The notes under the pieces: generated by a model
The model's database searches: none
What the model saw: the letters and a program-made list of their open reading frames with translations, nothing else
Told to the model about the DNA's origin: nothing
Shown: in pieces, positions 27,759 through 35,259 of the stretch
Layout of the letters: the number at the start of each line of letters is the position of its first letter
Numbering within the stretch: position 1 is the stretch's first letter
Made by a program: the position numbers and the translations under genes
Assembly (NCBI GenBank): GCA_002721895.1
Contig: PBLV01000044.1
Span: forward strand, 55,340-119,339
Length of the DNA: 64,000 bases
Source: Verrucomicrobiales bacterium
GTDB taxonomy: Bacteria; Verrucomicrobiota; Verrucomicrobiae; Limisphaerales; UBA1100
Reading direction: 5' to 3'

Positions 27759-28219
27759 ATGGAGACCAGCGGGAGCATCGAGATCGACCGACCCATCGAG
27801 GCAGTGTTTGACTACACGCTCAACAACGTGTCGGAGTGGAGTCTGACCGTGGTGGAGGACAGGGTCACCAGCGACGGCCCGGTGGGCGTGGGCACAACCT
27901 TTGAGACAGTGACGGACGACCACGGTCGACGGATGGATTTTGCCGGAAAGGTTACGCGGCACGAGGTGCCCACGCTGCATTCCATCGACCTGATCGGAAA
28001 AATGTTCGACCTGATCGTGGATTACAAATTCGAATCCATCCCCAACGGCACGCGCCTCACGCAAACCTCCGTGGTGAAGCCAAAGGGGATCATGAAAGCA
28101 GTGTTTTTTTCACGTCATGGATAATGAAAAGCAAGGGCTGCGATGCCGTGCAAAGGGAACTAGACAGTCTCAAGCAGCATTGCGAGGAGAAGATTGCCAG
28201 CGATGATTCCAGCCACTGA
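27759..28219 (+). pseudogene. SRPBCC-family protein broken by a frameshift
   Basis: The frame from 27759 encodes a START/SRPBCC ligand-binding fold (GSIEIDRPIEAVFDYTLNN) but stops at 28124 after 121 residues, just before the C-terminal helix. If one T is added to the T7 run at 28104-28110, the frame continues as FTSWIMKSKGCDAVQRELD and stops at 28219. That is a textbook SRPBCC last helix ending in KQHCEEK. So the gene has lost one base, or the sequence has a homopolymer error; slippage on the T run could also restore it. The restored end overlaps the carbonic anhydrase start. Confidence 0.75.
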
Positions 28220-28802
28220 AGCCCTCGAACGGTTGCAACGGGGAAACCAACGGTTCCTCACCAACGCTACTGTATCTTCCCCTACCTTACCTGATGGCAC
28301 CGTGCCGGAGCAGAAACCCTTCGCCATCATCCTCGGCTGTTCCGATGCGCGTGTGCCGGCGGAGTTGATCTTCGACCACGGACTCGGCGACTTGTTCATC
28401 ATCCGCGTGGCCGGCAACATTGTCGCGCCTTCACAGATTGGCAGCATCGAGTTTGCCGCGGAGAAATTTGGCACGCGCCTCGTGGTGGTGATGGGTCATT
28501 CCCACTGCGGCGCCATCGCCGCCACGTTGCAGGAGCTGCAGCAGCCCACTGGCGTCGCTTCACCCAATCTCGCCTCGATCGTCGACCATATCCGCCCCGC
28601 CGTGGAGCCGCTGGCCGCCAACCCCGATGGCCTCGACCAAGCCGCCCTGCAACAGGAAGCCATGCGCGCCAATGTCCGCGCCTCCGTCGCCCAGCTTCAA
28701 GGCAGCTCCACCCTACTGAATAGCCTGGCCCAAAACGATGGGCTCCAAATCATCGGCGCCGAATACTCTATTGAGACAGGTTTGGTGGGTTTCTTTAATT
28801 AG
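28203..28802 (+). CDS. Beta-class carbonic anhydrase
   Basis: 199 residues from the ATG at 28203. A TTG at 28194 is also possible and is better spaced from GAGGAG just upstream. Zinc ligands of the beta class are present: Cys46 and Asp48-Arg50 in GCSDARVP, and His99 with Cys102 in GHSHCGA. The GNIVAPSQIGSIEFA segment is typical. The enzyme interconverts CO2 and bicarbonate in the cytoplasm; it has no signal peptide. It starts inside the restored end of the upstream SRPBCC frame and is followed by an intrinsic terminator at 28841-28860. Confidence 0.95.
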   Translation: MIPATEALERLQRGNQRFLTNATVSSPTLPDGTVPEQKPFAIILGCSDARVPAELIFDHGLGDLFIIRVAGNIVAPSQIGSIEFAAEKFGTRLVVVMGHSHCGAIAATLQELQQPTGVASPNLASIVDHIRPAVEPLAANPDGLDQAALQQEAMRANVRASVAQLQGSSTLLNSLAQNDGLQIIGAEYSIETGLVGFFN

Positions 28803-28840
28803 CCCCTTAAAATTGACTCTAGTGCCACCTCGTGCAGGTT

Positions 28841-28860
28841 GTGCGTTCCGACGCACTTTT
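28841..28860 (+). terminator. Intrinsic terminator after carbonic anhydrase
   Basis: A perfect 6-base-pair stem GTGCGT/ACGCAC with a TCCG loop is followed by TTTT, 38 bases past the stop codon. The T tract is short, so efficiency is uncertain. Confidence 0.6.
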
Positions 28861-28883
28861 AGACCCTTAACCTAGGACAAAAA

Positions 28884-29442
28884 GTGAAACTTCTATTCCA
28901 GCCCCTTCATCTCCTTAATCATTGCCTGTGGCGGCTGTAGCATCATCGGACTAAATAAGCCCAAGACCGATGTCAGCACACCCTCCACCTACAGCAAAAA
29001 GGGGCTGGAATTTCAGTAGCCAAGCAATTGGAAACCGGGGGAAGAGCTGGACATGCTCGGAGCACAGCAGACCGGAGCGGAATCCCCGGGAAGCGCCATC
29101 GTTATGGTCCAAAAATTTCCCGCCTTTGTCGCCGACGACATTAGGACTTATGCCAAGGATTATTCTGAAGGCATGAAGGAAAACGTGTCTGTAGGACGTA
29201 TCTCCGACTCCAAACAGGGCCCCGTGCAGAAAAAAGGAGACTACGAATCCATCCGGCTAAGTTTCAGCATTACCCTCTTGGACGAAACCGTGCCGCACGA
29301 GTGTGTCATTTACCGGAAAATGGAGGACGGCCATGTCCTCTTCATCATGACTCAAGCCGCCACGGAGGATCTCCACACTGCCCAGCCCGGGTTTGACCTG
29401 GTCCTAAAAACCGCCAAGATCAGGAGGCCATCGCCCGATTGA
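28884..29442 (+). pseudogene. Lipoprotein gene broken by a frameshift and an amber stop
   Basis: A GTG at 28884 opens MKLLFQP but shifts out of frame at the C4 run 28902-28905. Skipping one C gives a perfect lipoprotein signal (MKLLFQPFISLIIACGGCS). That frame runs to an in-frame TAG at 29017-29019, in LEFQ-stop-PSNWKPGEE, where related domains usually have an aromatic (F-x-Y-P-x-x-W). The same frame continues open to 29442 with MVQKFPAFVADDIRTYAKDY and a beta-rich end. The intact 129-residue piece from 29053 has no signal and no plausible ribosome site. Two lesions in one gene argue for decay, although sequencing error is possible for the frameshift. Confidence 0.75.
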
Positions 29443-29490
29443 TCAACAGGGGCGCAAAGGAAAAGTCGCCAGTCATATCCTGCCCAAGCC

Positions 29491-29943
29491 ATGCCCGACC
29501 TCGACTCCAACGCTGTCCATCAGTTTTTCTCTGTACACTGTTTCAACGCCGCGTGGGAGTTGATTGACAAATCCGAACGCACCCCGGAGGAAAACGAGGA
29601 GATGATCCAGCGCACGATGGCTTCGCTGTGGCACTGGAACCAGCGCGAGGATTGCACGCCCACGAACCTCTCCATCGGATACTGGAAGGCCGCGCGGGTG
29701 TACGCGCTGGCCGGCGAGGCTGACAATGCTCTCAAGTATTCCCGGCTCAGCCTCGAGGTCACACCCGCCGACAATCCATTCTGCCTGGGCTACGCCCACG
29801 AGGCCATGGCGCGCGCAGAGAGCCTAGCGGGAAACGACGTCCCGGCGAAGGAGCACTTGGAAATGGCCAAACGCCTGGCGGCCAAGGTTGAAAAGACTGA
29901 TGACCGAAAGCTGTTGGAGAATGATTTGATGACAATTTTATGA
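29491..29943 (+). CDS. Small TPR-like cytoplasmic protein
   Basis: 150 residues, helical throughout. The segment IGYWKAARVYALAGEADNALKYSRLSL resembles one TPR pair, and AHEAMARAESLAGNDVPAKEHL a second. No signal peptide or catalytic motif was seen. The family is unnamed to me. The stop overlaps the start of the next SRPBCC frame as ATGA (29940-29943), so the two genes were translationally coupled. This gene itself is intact although genes on both sides are broken. Confidence 0.75.
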   Translation: MPDLDSNAVHQFFSVHCFNAAWELIDKSERTPEENEEMIQRTMASLWHWNQREDCTPTNLSIGYWKAARVYALAGEADNALKYSRLSLEVTPADNPFCLGYAHEAMARAESLAGNDVPAKEHLEMAKRLAAKVEKTDDRKLLENDLMTIL

Positions 29944-30362
29944 AGCCGATTGTCATGGAATTGGAACTGCCTGTACCCCGCGAATGCGTGTGGCGGGCCA
30001 TCACGGAGCCGACCTAAATGCGCGAGTGGTATTTCGGGGAGATGGATGACTTCCGCGCAGAAGTTGGTTTCGAGACGTGTTTTGTGGTGACCTGTGAAGG
30101 GCGAGTATTTCCTCATGTCTGGCGGGTGGCCGAAGTGATCCATGAGACGCGACTGGCCTATGGCTGGCGATACGAGGGCTTCGCCGGTGACTCTGTGGTC
30201 ACATGGGATCTGGCGGATGCCGGAGCCGGCACGCATTTAAAACTCACCCACGAGATACTAAAGCCATTTCCACAGGATGATCCCGTCTTCAGCCACGTAA
30301 GTTGTGCGGGGGGATGGCATTATCTCCTGCATGAAAACTTGCAGAGGTATCTGGCGAAATAA
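29940..30362 (+). pseudogene. SRPBCC (AHSA1-like) protein interrupted by an in-frame TAA
   Basis: From the ATG at 29940 the frame reads MKPIVMELELPVPRECVWRA, then ITEPT, a TAA stop at 30015-30017, and continues without any shift as MREWYFGEMDDFRAEVGFE to 30362. In AHSA1-type SRPBCC proteins this place normally reads T-D-P-E-Q-M-x-x-W-Y-F, so one C-to-T change of a CAA codon explains the stop. The rest of the fold is complete (VWRVAEVIHETRLAYGWRYEG and the closing GGWHYLLHENLQRYL). Reinitiation at the ATG immediately after the stop (30018) could give a protein lacking the first strand and is the main alternative to a dead gene. Confidence 0.78.
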
Positions 30363-30381
30363 AGCCGAGCCATGGGCAGGG

Positions 30382-31239
30382 TTAAATCACTTCCGCGTTT
30401 GAATCGCCGACTGTCCTCGACCGAACAAAAGCCGCACATCGTCCTGCATAGGCGCGGGCGTCGTCGGCTGTTTCGATGCCTTCGGCCTGATGGATGGTGA
30501 AATGGCCGTCCCAGCCAATCTCGTCCAGGCCGGCAAACACCGCCGCCGTGTCCACGCCGCCGGTTTCCCAGATGGGCAGGTGATTAAAATGGACCTCGCC
30601 GCGACAGTACGTGGGCAATGACACTGGGCCGGCTTCGTCGAGCCGATGGTTTTGGATGTAGACGTTCATCATGTGCGGCGCGAGTTGGCGCAAGGTGCCC
30701 ATGCCGTAGGGTTCACCGCAGAGCATGAGGTTGGCCGGCTCGTAGATAAGGCCGAAGTTGGGTTGGTCGATGACTTTGAGATTGGCAAGGATTCGATCGA
30801 CCGTCTCGAAAACGGAGGTGGTGTGGCATTGGTGTGCAAGGCGAATACCGCGATCCGCCGCCCGCTTGGCAGCCTCGCGGGCATGCGACAGGTCGTCATC
30901 GGATTTTAGGCACACCCGGACCAGATCGCACCCCAGTGCCTCGGCGACGTCCAAGCTCGGCCCGATGTTGCGCAGGCTGTTGGGGCCGTTGGCATTGTTT
31001 AAGGGCACATCGAAATCCGCCGTCACCATGGCCACGTACAAGCCACGGTTCTCGATCTCACCGCGCATTTGTTCTAGCTCACCGCGGGAAGTCTGCACGC
31101 CACCAGCACTGGCCCGCATGCACACGGCATCATAACCGGTATCGGCGGCAATGGCAGCCAGCTCGGCCAGGGGAATGTGGAGCTTGGTTTTGCAGGCCGC
31201 CTCGACAATGCGGACGGAGAGCGACAATTTCAGATTCAC
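30382..31239 (-). CDS. Sugar phosphate isomerase/epimerase-like TIM barrel
   Basis: 285 residues from a GTG at 31239 that overlaps the stop of the kinase gene as GTGA. A longer frame upstream lies inside the kinase and is rejected. The sequence shows an AP-endonuclease-2/xylose-isomerase-like barrel: YDAVCMRASAGG near the start, RLAHQCHTTSVFETVDR and NFGLIYEPANLMLCG in the middle. The metal-binding candidates His in VYIQNHRLDE and Glu in RGEVHFNHLPIW come late, and the end is WDGHFTIHQAEG. The partner kinase suggests a small sugar-use pair. The exact substrate is unknown. Confidence 0.82.
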   Translation of the reverse strand: MNLKLSLSVRIVEAACKTKLHIPLAELAAIAADTGYDAVCMRASAGGVQTSRGELEQMRGEIENRGLYVAMVTADFDVPLNNANGPNSLRNIGPSLDVAEALGCDLVRVCLKSDDDLSHAREAAKRAADRGIRLAHQCHTTSVFETVDRILANLKVIDQPNFGLIYEPANLMLCGEPYGMGTLRQLAPHMMNVYIQNHRLDEAGPVSLPTYCRGEVHFNHLPIWETGGVDTAAVFAGLDEIGWDGHFTIHQAEGIETADDARAYAGRCAAFVRSRTVGDSNAEVI

Positions 31240-32282
31240 CCCTGATCCTCGATGAGTGGTGGACGGGGTCGGTATTTTTTTGCCAAGCCCAGGACAGTGC
31301 GCAGGCTTTTCATGCCGCCGGTGCAGGTCGGGTCCGACAGGTTGGCCGCGGCTGCGCAAACACCAGTAAACAGGCTGCGCTGCGTGTCCCATCCCTCGTG
31401 GATGCCCAGCAGCACGCCGGTGCAGAAGGCATCGCCGGCGCCCGCCGCGCCCTTGATGTATTTTTGCGGCAGCTTGAGCGAGGATTGCCAAAAGTCTTGG
31501 CCGCCACGGGTGCGGGCAAAGCCCCCCTCGGGTACATGGATGACAACCAGTTCGCCCACTCCCAGTTGCAGCAGCGCGCCAGCGGCATGCCGCAGCGCCA
31601 CGGTATCCAGCGACCCATCATCCAACCGGATTTTAAAACCGGTGGTCATCCCGGCCTCGTACTCGTTGACGATGCAATAGTCGGTATGGGCGAGAGCGGG
31701 AGTGACGACTTTTTTAAAGCGGTTGCTGTCCTCGCTGACACAGTCGATGCTGGTCTTCAGGCCTGCCTTTTGCGCAGCGGCCAACAGGGCCGCGCCGCGA
31801 GTCCCGTGTTTCTTGTCGGGGCCGTCGATGGTGTCCATCAACAACAGGTACCCCAGATGAAACATGCGGGCGCGAGATTTCTTGAAATCCAGCACCTTGC
31901 CATCCCAAAGGGAGTTGGCACCACGACAGTGAAAGAAGGTACGACGGCCGGTATCTTCCTCGGTCATCACGTCAGTGTAGGAGGTAGGCGCCTTGGGGGT
32001 AACCCGGATGTCGCGGGCATCAATTTTGTGACGCTTGAGGTCGTTGAGAATGTATTCACCGAAGGCGTCCTGACCCACCAGTCCAGCCCCGGCGAGGGGA
32101 ATTTTCGCGCCCAGCTTGGCGAGGTTTAAAAGAATATTGTAGGGCGAACCGCCGGTGCCCTCGGACTGGGAGGAGATGTTGGCCAGCGTCTCGCGCTGGG
32201 GGTAGCAATCGACCATTTTCACCTGGTCAACGATCCAGTTTCCCCCGGCGAGAATGCCCTTGCGTGTGGTGGCGGCGCTCAT
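31236..32282 (-). CDS. PfkB-family carbohydrate kinase
   Basis: 348 residues from the ATG at 32282; the frame extends 48 bases further but this start gives the normal N-terminus (MSAATTRKGILAGGNWIVD). The ribokinase fold is visible: sugar-binding GTGGSPYNILLNLAKLG, GLVGQDAFG, and the anion hole/catalytic base motif GAAGAGDAFCTG near residue 290, where the Asp is the base. No domain is missing. It is coupled to the following TIM-barrel isomerase-like gene, and the preceding gene on this strand is a lipoprotein 75 bases away. The sugar is not identifiable from sequence alone. Confidence 0.9.
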   Translation of the reverse strand: MSAATTRKGILAGGNWIVDQVKMVDCYPQRETLANISSQSEGTGGSPYNILLNLAKLGAKIPLAGAGLVGQDAFGEYILNDLKRHKIDARDIRVTPKAPTSYTDVMTEEDTGRRTFFHCRGANSLWDGKVLDFKKSRARMFHLGYLLLMDTIDGPDKKHGTRGAALLAAAQKAGLKTSIDCVSEDSNRFKKVVTPALAHTDYCIVNEYEAGMTTGFKIRLDDGSLDTVALRHAAGALLQLGVGELVVIHVPEGGFARTRGGQDFWQSSLKLPQKYIKGAAGAGDAFCTGVLLGIHEGWDTQRSLFTGVCAAAANLSDPTCTGGMKSLRTVLGLAKKYRPRPPLIEDQG

Positions 32283-32357
32283 GGCAGGTGGTACAAAAAC
32301 AAATCGGGACGACCGTTTATAGCGGCCCATCCGTTGAATTGTCGAGTGGGAAACCGG

Positions 32358-32882
32358 TTATCGCGTGGCGGGCGTGAGGGACACGCTGACAGGCAGGGAG
32401 AACAGGAGATTGACCTGAATGGGTTCGCCACCAGTTTGTTCCGCAGACATCTCGATGACGGTTTTCTCATCGGGCGCGGCGATGCCCTTGAAGAACATTT
32501 CCCGGGTGATGAACGCCGCGCTTGTCGTCTCGGCGGCCTGAGTAATGTCCTGCTTCTCCTTGATCGAGTAGGATCCCGTGAAGGCCACCTGGCCATTCAC
32601 CAGCACCGGATTGATGGTCAGTTGAATGCCGGTCTCCACCTGCGTTTGAAGGCCCGGAATGGAATGCTGTGAAGTGATGGCGATCTCCGCCTCGCGCCCG
32701 CTGAGGGTGATAATCTTGGGAGCGGACAAAACGTCACCGTCCTTCACCAGTTGGCATTCCACCATGATCTGGCGGCCCTCCAAGGTCGGCGGCGGAATCG
32801 TCGGCAACTGGGCCACATGCTCACCCGTGACACATCCCATCACGCAAACCAAAACCAAGCCCACCCCCAAGACGCTCCTCAT
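32358..32882 (-). CDS. Lipoprotein with a secretin-domain-like core
   Basis: 174 residues from the ATG at 32882, the only start that gives a lipoprotein signal with lipobox VMGC (Cys17). After a proline-rich spacer the core reads DVLSAPKIITLSGREAEIAI, then VETGIQLTINPVLVNG and KQDITQ. This resembles the secretin core, where VLSxPKVxTLxGxEAxI precedes VGVxLxVxP. No N-domains or the usual GDIPxLG end are present. A beta-rich outer-membrane lipoprotein is likely; assembly into a pore is not shown. It is divergent from hisA across 126 bases. Confidence 0.65.
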   Translation of the reverse strand: MRSVLGVGLVLVCVMGCVTGEHVAQLPTIPPPTLEGRQIMVECQLVKDGDVLSAPKIITLSGREAEIAITSQHSIPGLQTQVETGIQLTINPVLVNGQVAFTGSYSIKEKQDITQAAETTSAAFITREMFFKGIAAPDEKTVIEMSAEQTGGEPIQVNLLFSLPVSVSLTPATR

Positions 32883-33008
32883 GGCTCCATCATATCGAGA
32901 CGGAGTTCCGCCACAAATCAAAGTTGCCCCGGACTGCGAACAAGTCCACGCCGGGCCTCGACTCGTTGAACATTGGAACTTCGGCTTTTCTCGCTTATTC
33001 TCCCCCCC

Positions 33009-33767
33009 GTGTTTCGGCCCTGCATCGACCTGCACGAGGGGCGCGTGAAACAAATTGTGGGCGGCACTCTCACCGAGACGGACGCGCAAACCAACTTTGT
33101 TTCTGAGCAACCCTCCTCGTGGTTCGCCGCCCTCTACCAAAGGGACGGCTTGCGCGGCGGCCACGTCATCCAGCTTGGGCCCGGAAATGAAGTCGCCGCC
33201 CGCGAGGCACTGGCCGCCTTTCCCGGCGGACTACAACTCGGCGGGGGTGTGACCGCCGACAATGCCCCCTCTTGGCTGGAAGCCGGTGCGGCACAGGTCA
33301 TTGTCACCTCGTGGATCTTTCGCGGGGGTCGGCTGGACGAAAGCCGGTTGTCCTCGCTCGTGAAATCCATCGGCCGCAAGCGCCTCGTGCTGGACCTATC
33401 CTGCCGCCAACGCGACGGCCAATATTGGATCGTAACCGATCGTTGGCAGAAATTTACAATACTGCCCGTCGACGCCAATACCCTGAATAAACTCGCGCCC
33501 CATTGCACCGAGTTTCTTGTCCATGCCGTGGACGTGGAAGGCAAGCAGGCGGGCATTGACTTGGAACTGGTTCAAACGCTCGCCGCCCATTCGCCTGTCC
33601 CCGCCACCTACGCGGGCGGCGCAAATTCAATTGGCGACCTGGAAGCCGTCCACCAAGCCAGCCGGGGCCGCGTGCACCTCACCATCGGCAGTGCTCTGGA
33701 CCTCTTTGGAGGCACGGTGCGTTACGAGGATTGCGTGGCGTTCAACCGCAGGCATGGAGGCGGCTGA
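33009..33767 (+). CDS. hisA: HisA, phosphoribosylformimino-AICAR isomerase, eukaryotic type
   Basis: 252 residues from a GTG at 33009 (FRPCIDLHEGRVKQIVGG). A TTG at 32973 adds 12 residues that are not family-like. The sequence follows the fungal/plant HisA type rather than the common bacterial one: NFVSEQPSSWFAALY, GGHVIQLGPGNEVAA, GGLQLGGGVTADNAP, VIVTSWIF, RLVLDLSCRQRDG and TIGSALDLFGG. The catalytic Asp residues in CIDLH and HAVDVEG are present. It converts ProFAR to PRFAR in histidine synthesis. No other his genes are in the window. The stop lies 14 bases inside the next gene. Confidence 0.92.
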   Translation: MFRPCIDLHEGRVKQIVGGTLTETDAQTNFVSEQPSSWFAALYQRDGLRGGHVIQLGPGNEVAAREALAAFPGGLQLGGGVTADNAPSWLEAGAAQVIVTSWIFRGGRLDESRLSSLVKSIGRKRLVLDLSCRQRDGQYWIVTDRWQKFTILPVDANTLNKLAPHCTEFLVHAVDVEGKQAGIDLELVQTLAAHSPVPATYAGGANSIGDLEAVHQASRGRVHLTIGSALDLFGGTVRYEDCVAFNRRHGGG

Positions 33768-35214
33768 TGCCATCGTGGTTGGGGGCGGCGGCAGCGGGTT
33801 GGCGGCTGCTGTCAGCGCCGCTGAAAAGGGATGCCGTGTTGTTCTCCTGGAAAAACAACCGCAACTCGGCGGCGCTACCGGCATCGCGGTAGGCTCTTTC
33901 ACCGCCAACCGCACCGTGTTGCAGGCCAGCGCGGGGATTGAGGACACGCTGGAGGATCATGTCGAGGATGCTGGCGGCTTTGCGCCGGCCGACGTCGAGG
34001 CACGCAACAATGCTGCCTTGCGCCGATGGTTTCTCAGCCACACAGCCGAAACCCTCAACTGGCTACAGAACATGGGGCTGGTTTTCCACGGACCCAATCC
34101 TGAGCCCCCCAACCGTGTACCACGCATGCACAACGTTGTGCCCAACGCCAAGGCCTACGTTGCCCGGCTGCAGCACCGGCTTCAGCAACTGGGTGGAACA
34201 ATTCGCTGCAATGCCTCCGTCGAGGAACTGTTGTGTGAGGACGGCCGGGTGGTGGGCGCGCGTGCGTGGATTGAGGCGCACGAGGAAACTCTCCGCGCAC
34301 GACACGGCGTGGTGTTGGCGTGTGGAGATTATGCGAACTCACCCGGGCTGATTGCCGAACACAAGGGCGATCAATTTGTTGACATTGAAGGCATCAACCC
34401 CTTTGCCGCCGGTGATGGTCATCGACTGGCGCAGGCAGCCGGCGCGCAGCTGGTGAACATGGATGTGACTTACGGCCCCGAACTGCGGTTTGTGCCGCCA
34501 AAATCGAAACAATTCTTTTCTCAACTCCTGCCGGTCAGTGGCTTGGGCGCGTGGTTGATGGGACGATTGCTGCCGTTCGCGCCACGGCTTCTGGTGGATG
34601 CCTTCATTCGCCGACTGCTGGTCACATGGCAACACCCTGAAAACGCGCTCTTCAATGACGGTGCCATTTTGCTGAACGTAAAGGGCAAACGATTTTGCAA
34701 CGAACGCCAATGGCCCCAGCGCGAGATCGCCATCGCGGCTCAACCCAACAAGCTCGCATACATGTTACTCGACGAGTCCTTAATCGAACGCTACTCGGCA
34801 TGGCCTCATTTCATCTCCACCGCCCCCAAGATTGCGTACGCCTACATAAACGACTACCTGAAGCTGCGTCCGGACATCGCCTGTGCCGGCACGCTCCAGC
34901 AAATTGCCAGCCGTCGGCAATTTTCCCTGAAACGTCTGCAAGCTGCCGCATGCGAGGCAGGCTTGGAAGGCAACCGCTGGGCGTTGCTGGGACCTTGCCG
35001 CGCCTACTTCACCACCACCGAGGGTGGGGCGGCGATTGATGAATCGCTACGAGTGCTCGACACAAGCGGCACGCCCATCCCCGGCCTTTTCGCCGTGGGC
35101 CAGAACGGCCTGGGTGGCCAAATCCTCTGGGGCCACGGCCTGCACATCGCTTGGGCCCTCACCAGCGGACGGCTTGTGGGAATAGCTTTGGCGCAAAATA
35201 AATCGACACATTGA
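33754..35214 (+). CDS. FAD-dependent oxidoreductase (fumarate reductase/ketosteroid dehydrogenase type)
   Basis: 486 residues from the ATG at 33754, which overlaps hisA by 14 bases. The FAD-binding Rossmann motif GGGGSGLAAAVSAAEKG is followed by VVLLEKQPQLGGATG, typical of the FAD_binding_2 family. The C-terminal NGLGGQILWGHGLHIAWAL closes the FAD site. No signal peptide is present. Catalytic residues of fumarate reductases are not evident, so the substrate is open: a steroid-like, dicarboxylate or other enone compound. Overlap with hisA suggests coupled translation, but a metabolic link is not obvious. Confidence 0.85.
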   Translation: MEAADAIVVGGGGSGLAAAVSAAEKGCRVVLLEKQPQLGGATGIAVGSFTANRTVLQASAGIEDTLEDHVEDAGGFAPADVEARNNAALRRWFLSHTAETLNWLQNMGLVFHGPNPEPPNRVPRMHNVVPNAKAYVARLQHRLQQLGGTIRCNASVEELLCEDGRVVGARAWIEAHEETLRARHGVVLACGDYANSPGLIAEHKGDQFVDIEGINPFAAGDGHRLAQAAGAQLVNMDVTYGPELRFVPPKSKQFFSQLLPVSGLGAWLMGRLLPFAPRLLVDAFIRRLLVTWQHPENALFNDGAILLNVKGKRFCNERQWPQREIAIAAQPNKLAYMLLDESLIERYSAWPHFISTAPKIAYAYINDYLKLRPDIACAGTLQQIASRRQFSLKRLQAAACEAGLEGNRWALLGPCRAYFTTTEGGAAIDESLRVLDTSGTPIPGLFAVGQNGLGGQILWGHGLHIAWALTSGRLVGIALAQNKSTH

Positions 35215-35259
35215 GTCAATTGCCGTTTCCTTTGGCCGTCTGCAAATTTCATTCTGGCC

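Noticed and set aside
28803..28840. Short gene between carbonic anhydrase and the terminator
   Set aside because: Too short and without start or ribosome site; explained as 3' untranslated sequence before the hairpin.
30834..32129. Plus-strand open frame of 431 codons over the kinase and isomerase-like genes
   Set aside because: Both strands cannot be real here; the minus strand has PfkB and TIM-barrel motifs and a GTGA coupling.
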